This document shows, piece after piece, positions 10,150 to 16,859 of a stretch of DNA of 36,713 nucleotides (the first letter of the stretch is position 1; every line of letters begins with the position of its first letter). The position numbers were made by a program, and so were the translations under genes. The notes beneath the pieces are model-generated. The model was not told the DNA's origin, ran no database searches, and worked only from the letters and a program-made list of their open reading frames with translations. Source of the stretch: Heyndrickxia camelliae. Its GTDB lineage: Bacteria > Bacillota > Bacilli > Bacillales > Bacillaceae_C. The DNA lies in NCBI RefSeq assembly GCF_002844575.1, contig NZ_PIQO01000018.1:67273-103985 (forward strand). Direction: 5' to 3'.

Positions 10150-10176
10150 CAGAATCAACCCCTTCCCATAAGCTTA

Positions 10177-10192
10177 TATTTCACGTGAAACC
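10177..10192. other. parS-like centromere site between rpsF and ssb
   Basis: TATTTCACGTGAAACC matches the Bacillus parS consensus TGTTTCACGTGAAACA at 14 of 16 bases, with the central TTTCACGTGAAA palindrome intact. It lies about 6 kb from the second copy inside parB. Confidence 0.8.
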
Positions 10193-10217
10193 AAATGTCA
10201 TTTTATATAAACACAAA

Positions 10218-10505
10218 TTATTCTTCTTCTTTAACGATGATGTGACGGATAATATCTCCGCTAATCTTTGCAAGACGGTCAAATTCTTGAACCGCTTCTG
10301 GGTTTGAGTTAACTTTCACTAAACGGTATAAACCGTCACGGAAGTCCTCAATTTCATATGCAAGACGGCGCTTGCCCCAGTCTTTAGATTCGATGATTTC
10401 CGCACCTTGAGTTGTTAATACGTTATCAAAACGCTCAACTAAAGCTTTTTTAGCCTCATCCTCAATATTTGGACGGATAATGTACATAATTTCGTACTTT
10501 TTCAT
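10218..10505 (-). CDS. rpsF: 30S ribosomal protein S6
   Basis: S6 pairs with S18 on the 30S platform. The 95-aa protein starts [20 protein letters not shown] and carries [21 protein letters not shown]-type core segments (here as KRRLAYEI and FRDGLYRLV), ending [12 protein letters not shown]. Length is normal, with no C-terminal glutamate extension beyond EEE. It is the first gene of the operon, with a strong promoter (10596-10624) and a leader that can hide its ribosome site AAGGAGG, so S6:S18 feedback is likely. Confidence 0.98.
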   Translation of the reverse strand: MKKYEIMYIIRPNIEDEAKKALVERFDNVLTTQGAEIIESKDWGKRRLAYEIEDFRDGLYRLVKVNSNPEAVQEFDRLAKISGDIIRHIIVKEEE

Positions 10506-10515
10506 CTTTCTGTCA

Positions 10516-10560
10516 CCTCCTTATGGACTATGCGGCCCTTTTTATTATAAGGGCAAGGAG
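10516..10560 (-). ncRNA. S6:S18-responsive rpsF leader element
   Basis: In the 5' UTR, CTCCTT (10555-10560) can pair with AAGGAG of the ribosome site (10516-10522). An inner stem GCCCTT / AAGGGC (10549-10554 and 10535-10540) is closed by a short loop. A CCG (10533-10535) lies where the inner stem ends, opening the unpaired CCGCATAGTCCAT strand. Sequestered ribosome site plus bulged CCG matches the published S6:S18 leader motif upstream of rpsF; regulation here is inferred. Confidence 0.75.
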
Positions 10561-10595
10561 CAATGTATTTAAACGTTCATTACTCACAAGTACAA

Positions 10596-10624
10596 AGTAT
10601 ACCATAACAATCACCTAATTGCAA
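10596..10624 (-). promoter_or_regulatory. rpsF operon sigma-A promoter
   Basis: Minus strand -35 TTGCAA (10619-10624), 17-base spacer, -10 TATACT (10596-10601). It would produce an approximately 80-base leader containing the S6:S18 element. Confidence 0.85.
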
Positions 10625-10740
10625 TGATTGTTCTAACTTCAGTCTTACCATTAGCATTATATGTATGTTTACATTAACACAAACATATGTTCTTGTAAAT
10701 TTATTTTTAAATTTTGTTTAATACTTTTTCACTTATAAAT

Positions 10741-10772
10741 AGAAAAAGGCAGTGCACGCGCTCTGCCTTTTC
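10741..10772 (-). terminator. ychF terminator
   Basis: Stem AAAAGGCAG / CTGCCTTTT (10744-10752 and 10763-10771), then TTTCTATTTATA on the minus strand, immediately after the ychF stop at 10775. Confidence 0.8.
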
Positions 10773-10774
10773 TA

Positions 10775-11875
10775 TTAAACGTTGAATCTAAAATGCATAA
10801 TATCTCCATCTTGTACGAGGTATTCTTTTCCTTCAAGACGAACTCTTCCTGCCTCTTTTGCGGCAGTCATCGATCCTGCTGCCATTAAATCATCGTAGGA
10901 AACTGTTTCTGCACGGATAAATCCCTTTTCAAAATCAGAATGAATAATTCCAGCACATTGCGGTGCCTTCATTCCCTTTTTGAAAGTCCATGCCCGAACT
11001 TCTTGTACACCTGCCGTAAAATAAGTAGCAAGTCCTAGCAAGCTGTAGGCAGCCTTAATTAATTGATCCAAACCTGATTCTTTAATTCCAAGTTCTGCTA
11101 AAAACATTGCTTTTTCGTCATCCTCAAGTTCAGCTATTTCCTCTTCTATTTTGGCACAAATAACAATTACTTCCGCATTTTCTTCTTTAGCAAATTCCCT
11201 TACCTTTTGAACATATTCATTATTCGTCGGGTCAGCCACTTCATCTTCCCCAACATTCGCAACATATAAAACAGGCTTACTTGTTAATAGATGTAATCCT
11301 TTAACGAGCTTTGCTTGTTCTTCTGTAAATTCAACCGAACGTGCTGGTTTATCAGCCTCAAAAGCCTCTTTTAATTTTACTAGGACCTCATATTCTGCCA
11401 CTGCGTCTTTATCTTTTTGCTTTGCCAGCTTTTCTACTCTGCCGATTCTTTTTTCTACTGACTCAAGGTCAGCAAGAACCAATTCAAGATTAATGGTTGT
11501 AATATCATCAATTGGATCCACTTTTCCAGACACATGTGTAATATTACCATCAGCAAAACAACGTACTACATGACAAATTGCATCCACTTGGCGAATATGG
11601 GAAAGAAATTTATTTCCTAACCCTTCTCCTTTGCTTGCTCCTTTTACAATCCCGGCAATATCCGTAAATTCAAAAGCCGTTGGCACAGTTTTTTTCGGTT
11701 GAACAAGTTCTGTTAATTTATTTAAACGTTCATCTGGAACCTCAACAATTCCCACATTAGGATCAATCGTACAAAATGGATAGTTTGCAGATTCTGCCCC
11801 AGCTTTTGTTATTGCATTAAATAATGTAGACTTTCCGACATTCGGCAATCCTACAATACCCGCTGTAAGCGCCAT
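10775..11875 (-). CDS. ychF: YchF/Ola1-type ATPase (Obg-related)
   Basis: Ribosome-associated P-loop NTPase that prefers ATP to GTP. The 366-aa length is typical. Visible: G1 GLPNVGKST (about 7-15), G3 DIAGIVKGASKGEGLGNKFLSHIR, a coiled-coil insertion (roughly 135-200), and a C-terminal TGS domain with RAWTFKKGMKAPQCAGIIHSD segments. The usual NKxD specificity motif is replaced by NVGE, as expected for this subfamily. This is YyaF in B. subtilis, in the same position before rpsF. A promoter whose -35 lies in repeat copy B may drive it. Confidence 0.97.
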   Translation of the reverse strand: MALTAGIVGLPNVGKSTLFNAITKAGAESANYPFCTIDPNVGIVEVPDERLNKLTELVQPKKTVPTAFEFTDIAGIVKGASKGEGLGNKFLSHIRQVDAICHVVRCFADGNITHVSGKVDPIDDITTINLELVLADLESVEKRIGRVEKLAKQKDKDAVAEYEVLVKLKEAFEADKPARSVEFTEEQAKLVKGLHLLTSKPVLYVANVGEDEVADPTNNEYVQKVREFAKEENAEVIVICAKIEEEIAELEDDEKAMFLAELGIKESGLDQLIKAAYSLLGLATYFTAGVQEVRAWTFKKGMKAPQCAGIIHSDFEKGFIRAETVSYDDLMAAGSMTAAKEAGRVRLEGKEYLVQDGDIMHFRFNV

Positions 11876-11956
11876 TCTTGGTCACTCCTCTAAAAATCTA
11901 TTTATTAATTCAAAATTCCATTCCTCTTATCTTTTGCGAAAAATAAACCTTTCACA

Positions 11957-11985
11957 ATTATATGGATAATATAACAAATGCGCAA
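11957..11985 (-). promoter_or_regulatory. ychF promoter with -35 inside repeat copy B
   Basis: Minus strand -35 TTGCGC (11980-11985), 17-base spacer and a perfect -10 TATAAT (11957-11962), about 80 bases before ychF. The -35 bases belong to the CTTGCGC end of the dispersed repeat. Confidence 0.6.
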
Positions 11986-12128
11986 GCGCCTTGCACACCA
12001 GCATATGGATTTCTTGGTCACGGGCTTGAGATAAAGGAGACACAACGAGAGGCGAATCAATATTGACTTATCGTAGGGATGAGATGGAGAGATCCACTAG
12101 CTGATAGGCGCTGTAGCTAGATGTAGAC
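11979..12128 (+). repeat. dispersed intergenic repeat, copy B
   Basis: Starts GCGCAAGCGCCTTGCAC and ends CTGATAGGCGCTGTAGCTAG. AGCGCCT (11985-11991) and AGGCGCT (12106-12112) are perfect inverted ends. Internal TTGAGATAAAGGAGACACA matches blocks in copies C and D. It fills most of the 323-base ychF upstream spacer; no gene is seen there. Confidence 0.75.
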
Positions 12129-12180
12129 TATTTTCTAAAATTAACTGAGGTGTAGATTTACAATTTGTACCTTCCAAAAA

Positions 12181-12214
12181 TAATAAAAAAGCATGAATCT
12201 ATTCTTCATGCTTT
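12181..12214 (-). terminator. terminator overlapping the end of the DUF951 gene
   Basis: Perfect 10-bp stem AAAGCATGAA / TTCATGCTTT (12188-12197 and 12205-12214) and a TTTTTTATTA tail. The last codons form one arm and the stop codon lies at the edge of the loop. Confidence 0.88.
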
Positions 12215-12396
12215 ACTAAAATCTTCTTCATTTTTCTAGTGAATTCTTTACGGGGAATCATAACACTATGACCGCATCCTTCACATTTTATACGAATGTC
12301 CATCCCCATACGAATGACCTTCCAACGATTTGTTCCACACGGGTGCTGCTTTTTCATTTCAACAATATCATTTAGCCCAAATTCTTTTTGCTCCAT
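12199..12396 (-). CDS. DUF951 family small zinc-ribbon-like protein
   Basis: A 65-aa protein typical of the DUF951 family: short basic chain with HPCGTNRWKVIRMGMDIRIKCEGCGHSV. Cys20, Cys38 and Cys41 plus nearby histidines could hold a metal, and the fold looks like a small nucleic-acid-binding ribbon, but function is unknown. The gene starts 3 bases after the mechanosensitive channel gene and both end at one terminator, so they form an operon. In B. subtilis a similar gene (probably yyzM) lies at this place. Its stop codon is embedded in the terminator hairpin. Confidence 0.9.
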   Translation of the reverse strand: MEQKEFGLNDIVEMKKQHPCGTNRWKVIRMGMDIRIKCEGCGHSVMIPRKEFTRKMKKILVKHEE

Positions 12397-12399
12397 GAT

Positions 12400-13299
12400 T
12401 TATTCCCCCCTATGAACCCGATGATTATAAAGATCAGCATCTTCATTTCGAGAATACATTACAAGCTTCGGAAAAGGTGCTTTAATTCCATTAGCATCTA
12501 AAGCCAGCTTAATTTCCTTTCGCAGCATTCTTGCGATATACCAATGATACATTGGCTTGGTTTCTGCAACCACTCTTAACATTATATCGGAAGTTCCTAG
12601 TTGTTGAACACCTAATAATTCTGGTAGACTAACTATTTCCTCATATTTATTTGACATATTTGGCAATAATTCCTCTATAACTTTTTCAGCCTTTTCTATA
12701 TTTCCATCATAAGGTATATTTATATCTACTACCGCTAAACTATTGTGTATGGAGTAATTTGTAACCTCGGTAATTCTTCCATTAGGTAAGATATGCAGTT
12801 CCCCTGTCCAACTTTTAATCTTCGTTGTGCGCAGCCCTATTTCTTCAACAGTTCCAACATATTTTCCAATCCCTACATAGTCTCCTACGGAAAACTGGTC
12901 CTCAAAAATAATAAAAAAACCCGAAATAATATCGCGAACCAGACTTTGTGCGCCAAAACCAACCGCAAGTCCTACGATTCCTGCTCCAGCCAATAACCCC
13001 TTGACATCAATAGTTAATAACGAAAGAATAGTTATTAAAGCTACAAAATAGACTACATAAGTAATAATATTTTCAAGTAGTTTCTGTAAAGTATTTTCTC
13101 TTCTTTCTGAAATACGAAGCGGTGATTTTGATCGTACTCTAAAAATATTTCGAATTGCCGCTCTCCCAATTTTAATAACAATCGAAGCTATCACAAGAAC
13201 AACAATAATTTTTAATATAATTTCTCCAATGTTGACCCATAAATCTTCGTCAAGCAATTTAGCAATTGCACTGTTTACTATTTTCTCAAGATAACTCAA
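12400..13299 (-). CDS. small-conductance mechanosensitive channel (MscS family)
   Basis: Membrane channel that opens under tension and releases solutes on osmotic downshock. The 299-aa protein has three predicted helices (about 24-45, 76-95 and 100-131). The pore-lining third helix contains LAGAGIVGLAVGFGAQSL, continuing into VRDIISGFFIIFEDQFSVGD, the MscS signature. A beta domain (YVGTVEEIGLRTTKI, LHILPNGRI) and a C-terminal alpha/beta domain follow. The start is TTG, 11 bases after AAGGAGG, with no ATG nearby. It is the first gene of a pair with the DUF951 gene. It is similar in type to B. subtilis YkuT, but which paralogue is uncertain. Confidence 0.94.
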   Translation of the reverse strand: MSYLEKIVNSAIAKLLDEDLWVNIGEIILKIIVVLVIASIVIKIGRAAIRNIFRVRSKSPLRISERRENTLQKLLENIITYVVYFVALITILSLLTIDVKGLLAGAGIVGLAVGFGAQSLVRDIISGFFIIFEDQFSVGDYVGIGKYVGTVEEIGLRTTKIKSWTGELHILPNGRITEVTNYSIHNSLAVVDINIPYDGNIEKAEKVIEELLPNMSNKYEEIVSLPELLGVQQLGTSDIMLRVVAETKPMYHWYIARMLRKEIKLALDANGIKAPFPKLVMYSRNEDADLYNHRVHRGE

Positions 13300-13502
13300 G
13301 TGGGCTTATACCTCCTTTTCCCTCTCCAAGTAATATTATTTTATCAAGATTTTTTTTATTTTTGTATGAAAGCAACTTACTTGTATCCTCTGTTTATTAT
13401 TCCAATATAAAATTAAAACTTTTTACCAATTAAAACTAAAAATACATCAATTACGCCATTAACATGTAAATATATTATTTTTCCAAACTTTCCATACTCT
13501 AT

Positions 13503-13531
13503 GTATAGAAAAATACATTCCTCCGTATACT
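13503..13531 (+). promoter_or_regulatory. possible forespore sigma-F/G promoter of yyaC
   Basis: TGTATA (13503-13508), a spacer of about 15-16 bases and CGTATACT (from about 13524) resemble the forespore pattern GYATA...CATAcTA better than a sigma-A promoter. It lies about 30 bases before yyaC. The assignment is tentative. Confidence 0.4.
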
Positions 13532-13547
13532 GTTAATACCATTAACA
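13531..13547. promoter_or_regulatory. palindromic operator-like site before yyaC
   Basis: TGTTAAT-ACC-ATTAACA, perfect 7-base arms, lies between the putative -10 and the ribosome site of yyaC, where it would overlap the transcription start. No known regulator is assigned. A second small palindrome, ATGTAT-agaaaa-ATACAT, lies at 13501-13518. Confidence 0.4.
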
Positions 13548-13560
13548 AGGGGTGGACAGT

Positions 13561-14184
13561 ATGAATATTGGCAAAGGCCTTTTTGATCGTAAAATAGAAG
13601 AAGTTAAAATTCCATATGATGATATTACTGCCAAGGGCACAGTTGCGAGGCATTTATTATCCATGCTACCTGAAGAAATAGAAATACCAATTATTATTGT
13701 TTGTATTGGAACTGACCGTTCAACTGGAGATTCATTAGGTCCACTTATTGGAACTTTTCTTAAAGAAAAGGGAAAGTCTCCTTTTCATATATATGGGACA
13801 CTCGAAGATCCCATACACGCTGTAAATTTAGAGGAAAAACTTCAAGCAATAAAAAGTACATATGAACACCCTTTTATTATCGGTATCGATGCATGTCTAG
13901 GAAAACTAAAAAGTGTTGGAATGATACAAATTGGAGATGGACCTGTTAAACCTGGGGCTGGTGTTAAGAAGGAATTACCATCTGTTGGAAACATGCATAT
14001 TACCGGCATAGTGAATGTTAGTGGATTCATGGAGTTTTTTGTATTACAAAATACCCGCTTGCATTTAGTTGTAAACATGGCCAAAACCATTGCAGACGGA
14101 ATATACAGAGCTGGACTTTCCTATCGATATCAACATTCTTTGCTGAAACTAAAATGGAGTGAGGGTCAAGAAAATACTATTTAA
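13561..14184 (+). CDS. yyaC: spore protein YyaC (DUF1256, GPR/HybD-like protease fold)
   Basis: Sporulation protein related to the germination protease/hydrogenase-maturation protease fold; its substrate is not established. The 207-aa sequence carries ICIGTDRSTGDSLGPLIG-type segments (VCIGTDRSTGDSLGPL at about 53-68), HAVNLEEK, IGIDACLGK and the glycine-rich GPVKPGAGVKKELPSVG region, all characteristic of DUF1256. ATG 13561 is chosen because it is 8 bases from AAGGGG; an in-frame GTG at 13552 overlaps that site. It is transcribed away from the MscS gene and head-on to replication, with a possible forespore promoter and its own terminator. Same locus as B. subtilis yyaC. Confidence 0.95.
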   Translation: MNIGKGLFDRKIEEVKIPYDDITAKGTVARHLLSMLPEEIEIPIIIVCIGTDRSTGDSLGPLIGTFLKEKGKSPFHIYGTLEDPIHAVNLEEKLQAIKSTYEHPFIIGIDACLGKLKSVGMIQIGDGPVKPGAGVKKELPSVGNMHITGIVNVSGFMEFFVLQNTRLHLVVNMAKTIADGIYRAGLSYRYQHSLLKLKWSEGQENTI

Positions 14185-14196
14185 ATTTGAAAGGAA

Positions 14197-14232
14197 GAAG
14201 ATAGGTTATACAATAATCTACCTTCTTTTTCT
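14197..14232 (+). terminator. yyaC terminator
   Basis: Thirteen-base arms GAAGATAGGTTAT / ATAATCTACCTTC (14197-14209, 14213-14225; one wobble and one mismatch) followed by TTTTTCT. Confidence 0.75.
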
Positions 14233-14295
14233 ATTTATATAGAGGAAGTTCACACTTTACTTAAAAAATCTAACAAATAAATAGAAAAGCATCTT

Positions 14296-14329
14296 CGAAA
14301 ATATTAAAATATTTAAAACAATATTTTCG
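14296..14329 (+). promoter_or_regulatory. hairpin upstream of the esterase ribosome site
   Basis: Perfect 10-bp arms CGAAAATATT / AATATTTTCG (14296-14305 and 14320-14329) end just before GAAAGGTGG. No T-run follows. It may be an operator or an mRNA-stabilising structure. Confidence 0.4.
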
Positions 14330-14344
14330 GAAAGGTGGATTCTA

Positions 14345-15124
14345 GTGGCTCTAATTCAATGCCAATTTTATTCAGAAGTATTAAATTTAAGCACTTCAAT
14401 GACTGTTATTTTACCCCAACAAACTACTACACAGATTGGAATGGAAAATAATAGAGGGAGAGAAAAGCTTCAAACCCTTTACTTACTTCATGGCCTAAGT
14501 GACGACGATACCATTTGGACAAGAAGAACTTCCATAGAAAGATACGTTGCCCCACTAGGATTAGCTGTGGTAATGCCGCAAGTCCATCATAGTTTTTACA
14601 CCGATATGAAATATGGAAATAAATATTGGACCTTTTTAACAGAAGAAATTCCATCTATTGCTAGATCTTTTTTTCCATTATCTGATGCAAGAGAAGATAA
14701 TTTTGTTGCAGGACTATCCATGGGTGGATATGGAGCATTAAAATGGGCTTTGAATTACCCGGAACAATTTTGCGCAGCTGCTAGTTTATCTGGTGTCACC
14801 GATATTGTGAAAAGAATAAAAACCTCATCTCCTGAAGATGGTCTTTTCCCCCTAATTTTTGGTACTGAAGACATATCCGGTACAAAGAATGATTTATTTT
14901 TCTTAATAAAAAGTGTAAGTAAACTCAAGGAAAAACCATTAATATATCAGGCTTGTGGAACAGAAGACTTTTTATATGAGGATAATATCCGTTTTAAAGA
15001 ACTCTGCGAAAAAGTGAACTACAAAATTACTGTCAATTTTGGACCCGGTGAACATGAGTGGGGTTACTGGGATACTACTATTCAAGATGTTTTAGAATGG
15101 CTTCCGTTAAAAAAATCAAATTAA
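14345..15124 (+). CDS. EstA/esterase D-like alpha/beta-hydrolase
   Basis: Serine esterase resembling tributyrin esterase EstA and S-formylglutathione hydrolase. The 259-aa protein has [16 protein letters not shown] (oxyanion region), the nucleophile elbow GLSMGGYG with Ser125, probable Asp208 (CGTEDFLY) and His237 ([10 protein letters not shown]), so the triad is complete. There is no signal peptide, so it is probably cytosolic and acts on short acyl esters. The start is GTG, 6 bases after AAAGGTGG. It follows yyaC on the plus strand, after a terminator and a hairpin. I do not recall this gene between yyaC and parB in B. subtilis, so it may be a lineage-specific addition. Confidence 0.9.
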   Translation: MALIQCQFYSEVLNLSTSMTVILPQQTTTQIGMENNRGREKLQTLYLLHGLSDDDTIWTRRTSIERYVAPLGLAVVMPQVHHSFYTDMKYGNKYWTFLTEEIPSIARSFFPLSDAREDNFVAGLSMGGYGALKWALNYPEQFCAAASLSGVTDIVKRIKTSSPEDGLFPLIFGTEDISGTKNDLFFLIKSVSKLKEKPLIYQACGTEDFLYEDNIRFKELCEKVNYKITVNFGPGEHEWGYWDTTIQDVLEWLPLKKSN

Positions 15125-15148
15125 AAAGGGGAGCGAATTCTCCCCTTT
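15111..15148 (-). terminator. DUF554 gene terminator
   Basis: Perfect 9-bp stem AAAGGGGAG / CTCCCCTTT (15125-15133 and 15140-15148), followed on the minus strand by TTTAATTTGATTTTTTT. It overlaps the DUF554 stop codon and the esterase 3' end, and probably also slows converging transcription. Confidence 0.82.
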
Positions 15149-15860
15149 AAAAAACCAAATGATAAAAATGGATGATAGTTACAATAATTGCTACAACGAT
15201 AATACCAGGCAATAAATTTGCCACCCGAATTTTTGTAATACCGATGATATTCAAACCGATAGCACAAATCATAATTCCACCGGTGGCTGTCATCTCTTTA
15301 ATAAATGCGTTCATGATTTCCTTTGGAACAAAATGATCTATTTGGGTAGCAAAAAGGGCAATAATTCCTTCATATAAAACTACTGGAATAACGGAAAAAA
15401 CAACACCAATTCCCAGTGTAGTAGTAAGAATAAGTGCAGTAAAACCATCAATAATTGCCTTTGTATACAGAACATTATGATCTCCGCGAATTCCGCTGTC
15501 TAATGCACCAATAATAGCCATTGCGCCAATAACAAATATTAAAGTTGCTGTTACAAATCCCTCTGCAATACTACCTTGATTACTGGAACCTATTTTCTTT
15601 TCCAACCATTTTCCCAATTGATTTAATTTATCCTCCAGTGCCATGACTTCGCCTATAACCGCACCAAATACCAGACTTAAAATAACGATTAAAAAGTTGC
15701 CGCTCTTAAACCCCATTTGCAAACCTAATACCATTACCGCTAAACCTATTGCATGCATAACGGTTCCCTTTAGTTTTTCTGGGATTCTATGTAATAACTT
15801 TCCTAGGAAGGATCCAATGATAATGCAAATCCCATTTACAATGGTTCCTAATAAAACCAT
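15147..15860 (-). CDS. DUF554 family membrane protein (YdfK-like)
   Basis: Polytopic membrane protein of unknown function. About 237 aa with six or seven hydrophobic segments and the family pattern MVLLGTIVNGICIIIGSFLG at the start, then GAVIGE, GAMAIIGALDSGIRGD, and GGIMICAIGLNIIGI near the end. The ATG at 15858-15860 is preferred: AAAAGGG lies 7 bases before it, while the ATG 18 bases upstream has no ribosome site. It is related to B. subtilis YdfK. It faces the esterase and they meet at a shared hairpin. It lies just downstream of parB but behind parB's terminator, so it is transcribed separately. Confidence 0.9.
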   Translation of the reverse strand: MVLLGTIVNGICIIIGSFLGKLLHRIPEKLKGTVMHAIGLAVMVLGLQMGFKSGNFLIVILSLVFGAVIGEVMALEDKLNQLGKWLEKKIGSSNQGSIAEGFVTATLIFVIGAMAIIGALDSGIRGDHNVLYTKAIIDGFTALILTTTLGIGVVFSVIPVVLYEGIIALFATQIDHFVPKEIMNAFIKEMTATGGIMICAIGLNIIGITKIRVANLLPGIIVVAIIVTIIHFYHLVF

Positions 15861-15974
15861 ACCCTCACCCTTTTCCATATCACTGCTTATAAATAAATTT
15901 GCCTTTTTGTTATTACTTTTAAACCGCTTCGTGTCAGTCTCTCTTAAGAGGAAGGATTAAGAAAAAGAGCCTTT

Positions 15975-16007
15975 GATATAGAAAGAAACCATCGATTAGA
16001 TGGTTTC
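15975..16007 (-). terminator. parAB terminator overlapping the parB stop
   Basis: Perfect 9-bp stem GAAACCATC / GATGGTTTC (15985-15993 and 15999-16007), loop containing the parB stop codon, tail TTTCTATAT. Confidence 0.75.
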
Positions 16008-16859
16008 CTTCTCCTCTGGGTTTTCTAGTAACTCTAAAATCCTTTGTAAATCTTCCTGTGAGAAAAATTCAATTTCAATTTTTCCTTTTTTCTTAGATTG
16101 TTTAATGGTTACCGTTGTACCGAATCTTTCCCTTAAAAATGTTTCTTGTTCCTGTATAAAAATATTTTTCTCTACTTTTGGTTTCTTCGTTTCACGTGAA
16201 ACCTTTTCATTCAACTGTTGAACCAACTTTTCTAATTGGCGGACATTTAAACCGTTTTTTATCACTTCATCTACTACAGCTTGTAGCTTGTCCTTTTTCT
16301 TTAACCCAAGTAGTGCCCGACCGTGTCCCATCGAAATATCACCATTTGATATGAGGTCTTGAATCTTCTTAGGGAGAACTAATAGTCTTAAGTGATTTGC
16401 TATATGGGGTCTGCTTTTACCAAGACGTTTTGCCAATTGCTCTTGTGTTAGGTTCAGACGATCCATTAGTGTTTGGTACGCAGTCGCTTCTTCAATTGGA
16501 GTTAAATCCTCCCGCTGCAAGTTTTCTAAAACAGCAAGTTCCATCATTTGCTGTTCGTCCAAATCTCGAACTACCACTGGAACTTTATCTAATTTTGCCT
16601 CTTTGGCTGCACGATAACGTCTTTCCCCTACAACAATTTCATAGCCCTTAATGCTTTTACGTACAATAATTGGTTGTAAAATCCCATGTTGAAGGATGGA
16701 TTCCTTTAATTCTTCAATAGCCTCTGGCTGAAATATTTTTCGAGGTTGATAGGGATTTGGCCTAAGTTCTCTTATTTTTACTTCTTGAACAGCATCATCA
16801 TTTTCGACATTGACATTCGCAAATAATGCATTAATTCCTTTTCCAAGTCCTTTAGCCAT
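15996..16859 (-). CDS. parB: chromosome-partitioning protein ParB (Spo0J)
   Basis: Binds parS, spreads as a CTP-dependent clamp and loads SMC at the origin. The 287-aa protein shows the start MAKGLGKGINALF, the CTP-binding box GERRYR (78-83) with RPNPYQPR earlier, an HTH (LTQEQLAKRLGKSRPHIANHL, about 137-157) and a C-terminal dimerisation domain. The gene carries its own parS-like site (16188-16203), read as V-S-R-E-T in the protein. It overlaps parA by 8 bases, giving translational coupling. B. subtilis Spo0J is the direct counterpart; noc upstream is a paralogue. Confidence 0.98.
   Translation of the reverse strand: MAKGLGKGINALFANVNVENDDAVQEVKIRELRPNPYQPRKIFQPEAIEELKESILQHGILQPIIVRKSIKGYEIVVGERRYRAAKEAKLDKVPVVVRDLDEQQMMELAVLENLQREDLTPIEEATAYQTLMDRLNLTQEQLAKRLGKSRPHIANHLRLLVLPKKIQDLISNGDISMGHGRALLGLKKKDKLQAVVDEVIKNGLNVRQLEKLVQQLNEKVSRETKKPKVEKNIFIQEQETFLRERFGTTVTIKQSKKKGKIEIEFFSQEDLQRILELLENPEEKETI
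16188..16203. other. parS-like centromere site inside parB
   Basis: CGTTTCACGTGAAACC matches TGTTTCACGTGAAACA at 14 of 16 bases. It lies within parB and encodes a V-S-R-E-T segment, as at the well-studied spo0J parS site of B. subtilis. Confidence 0.85.
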
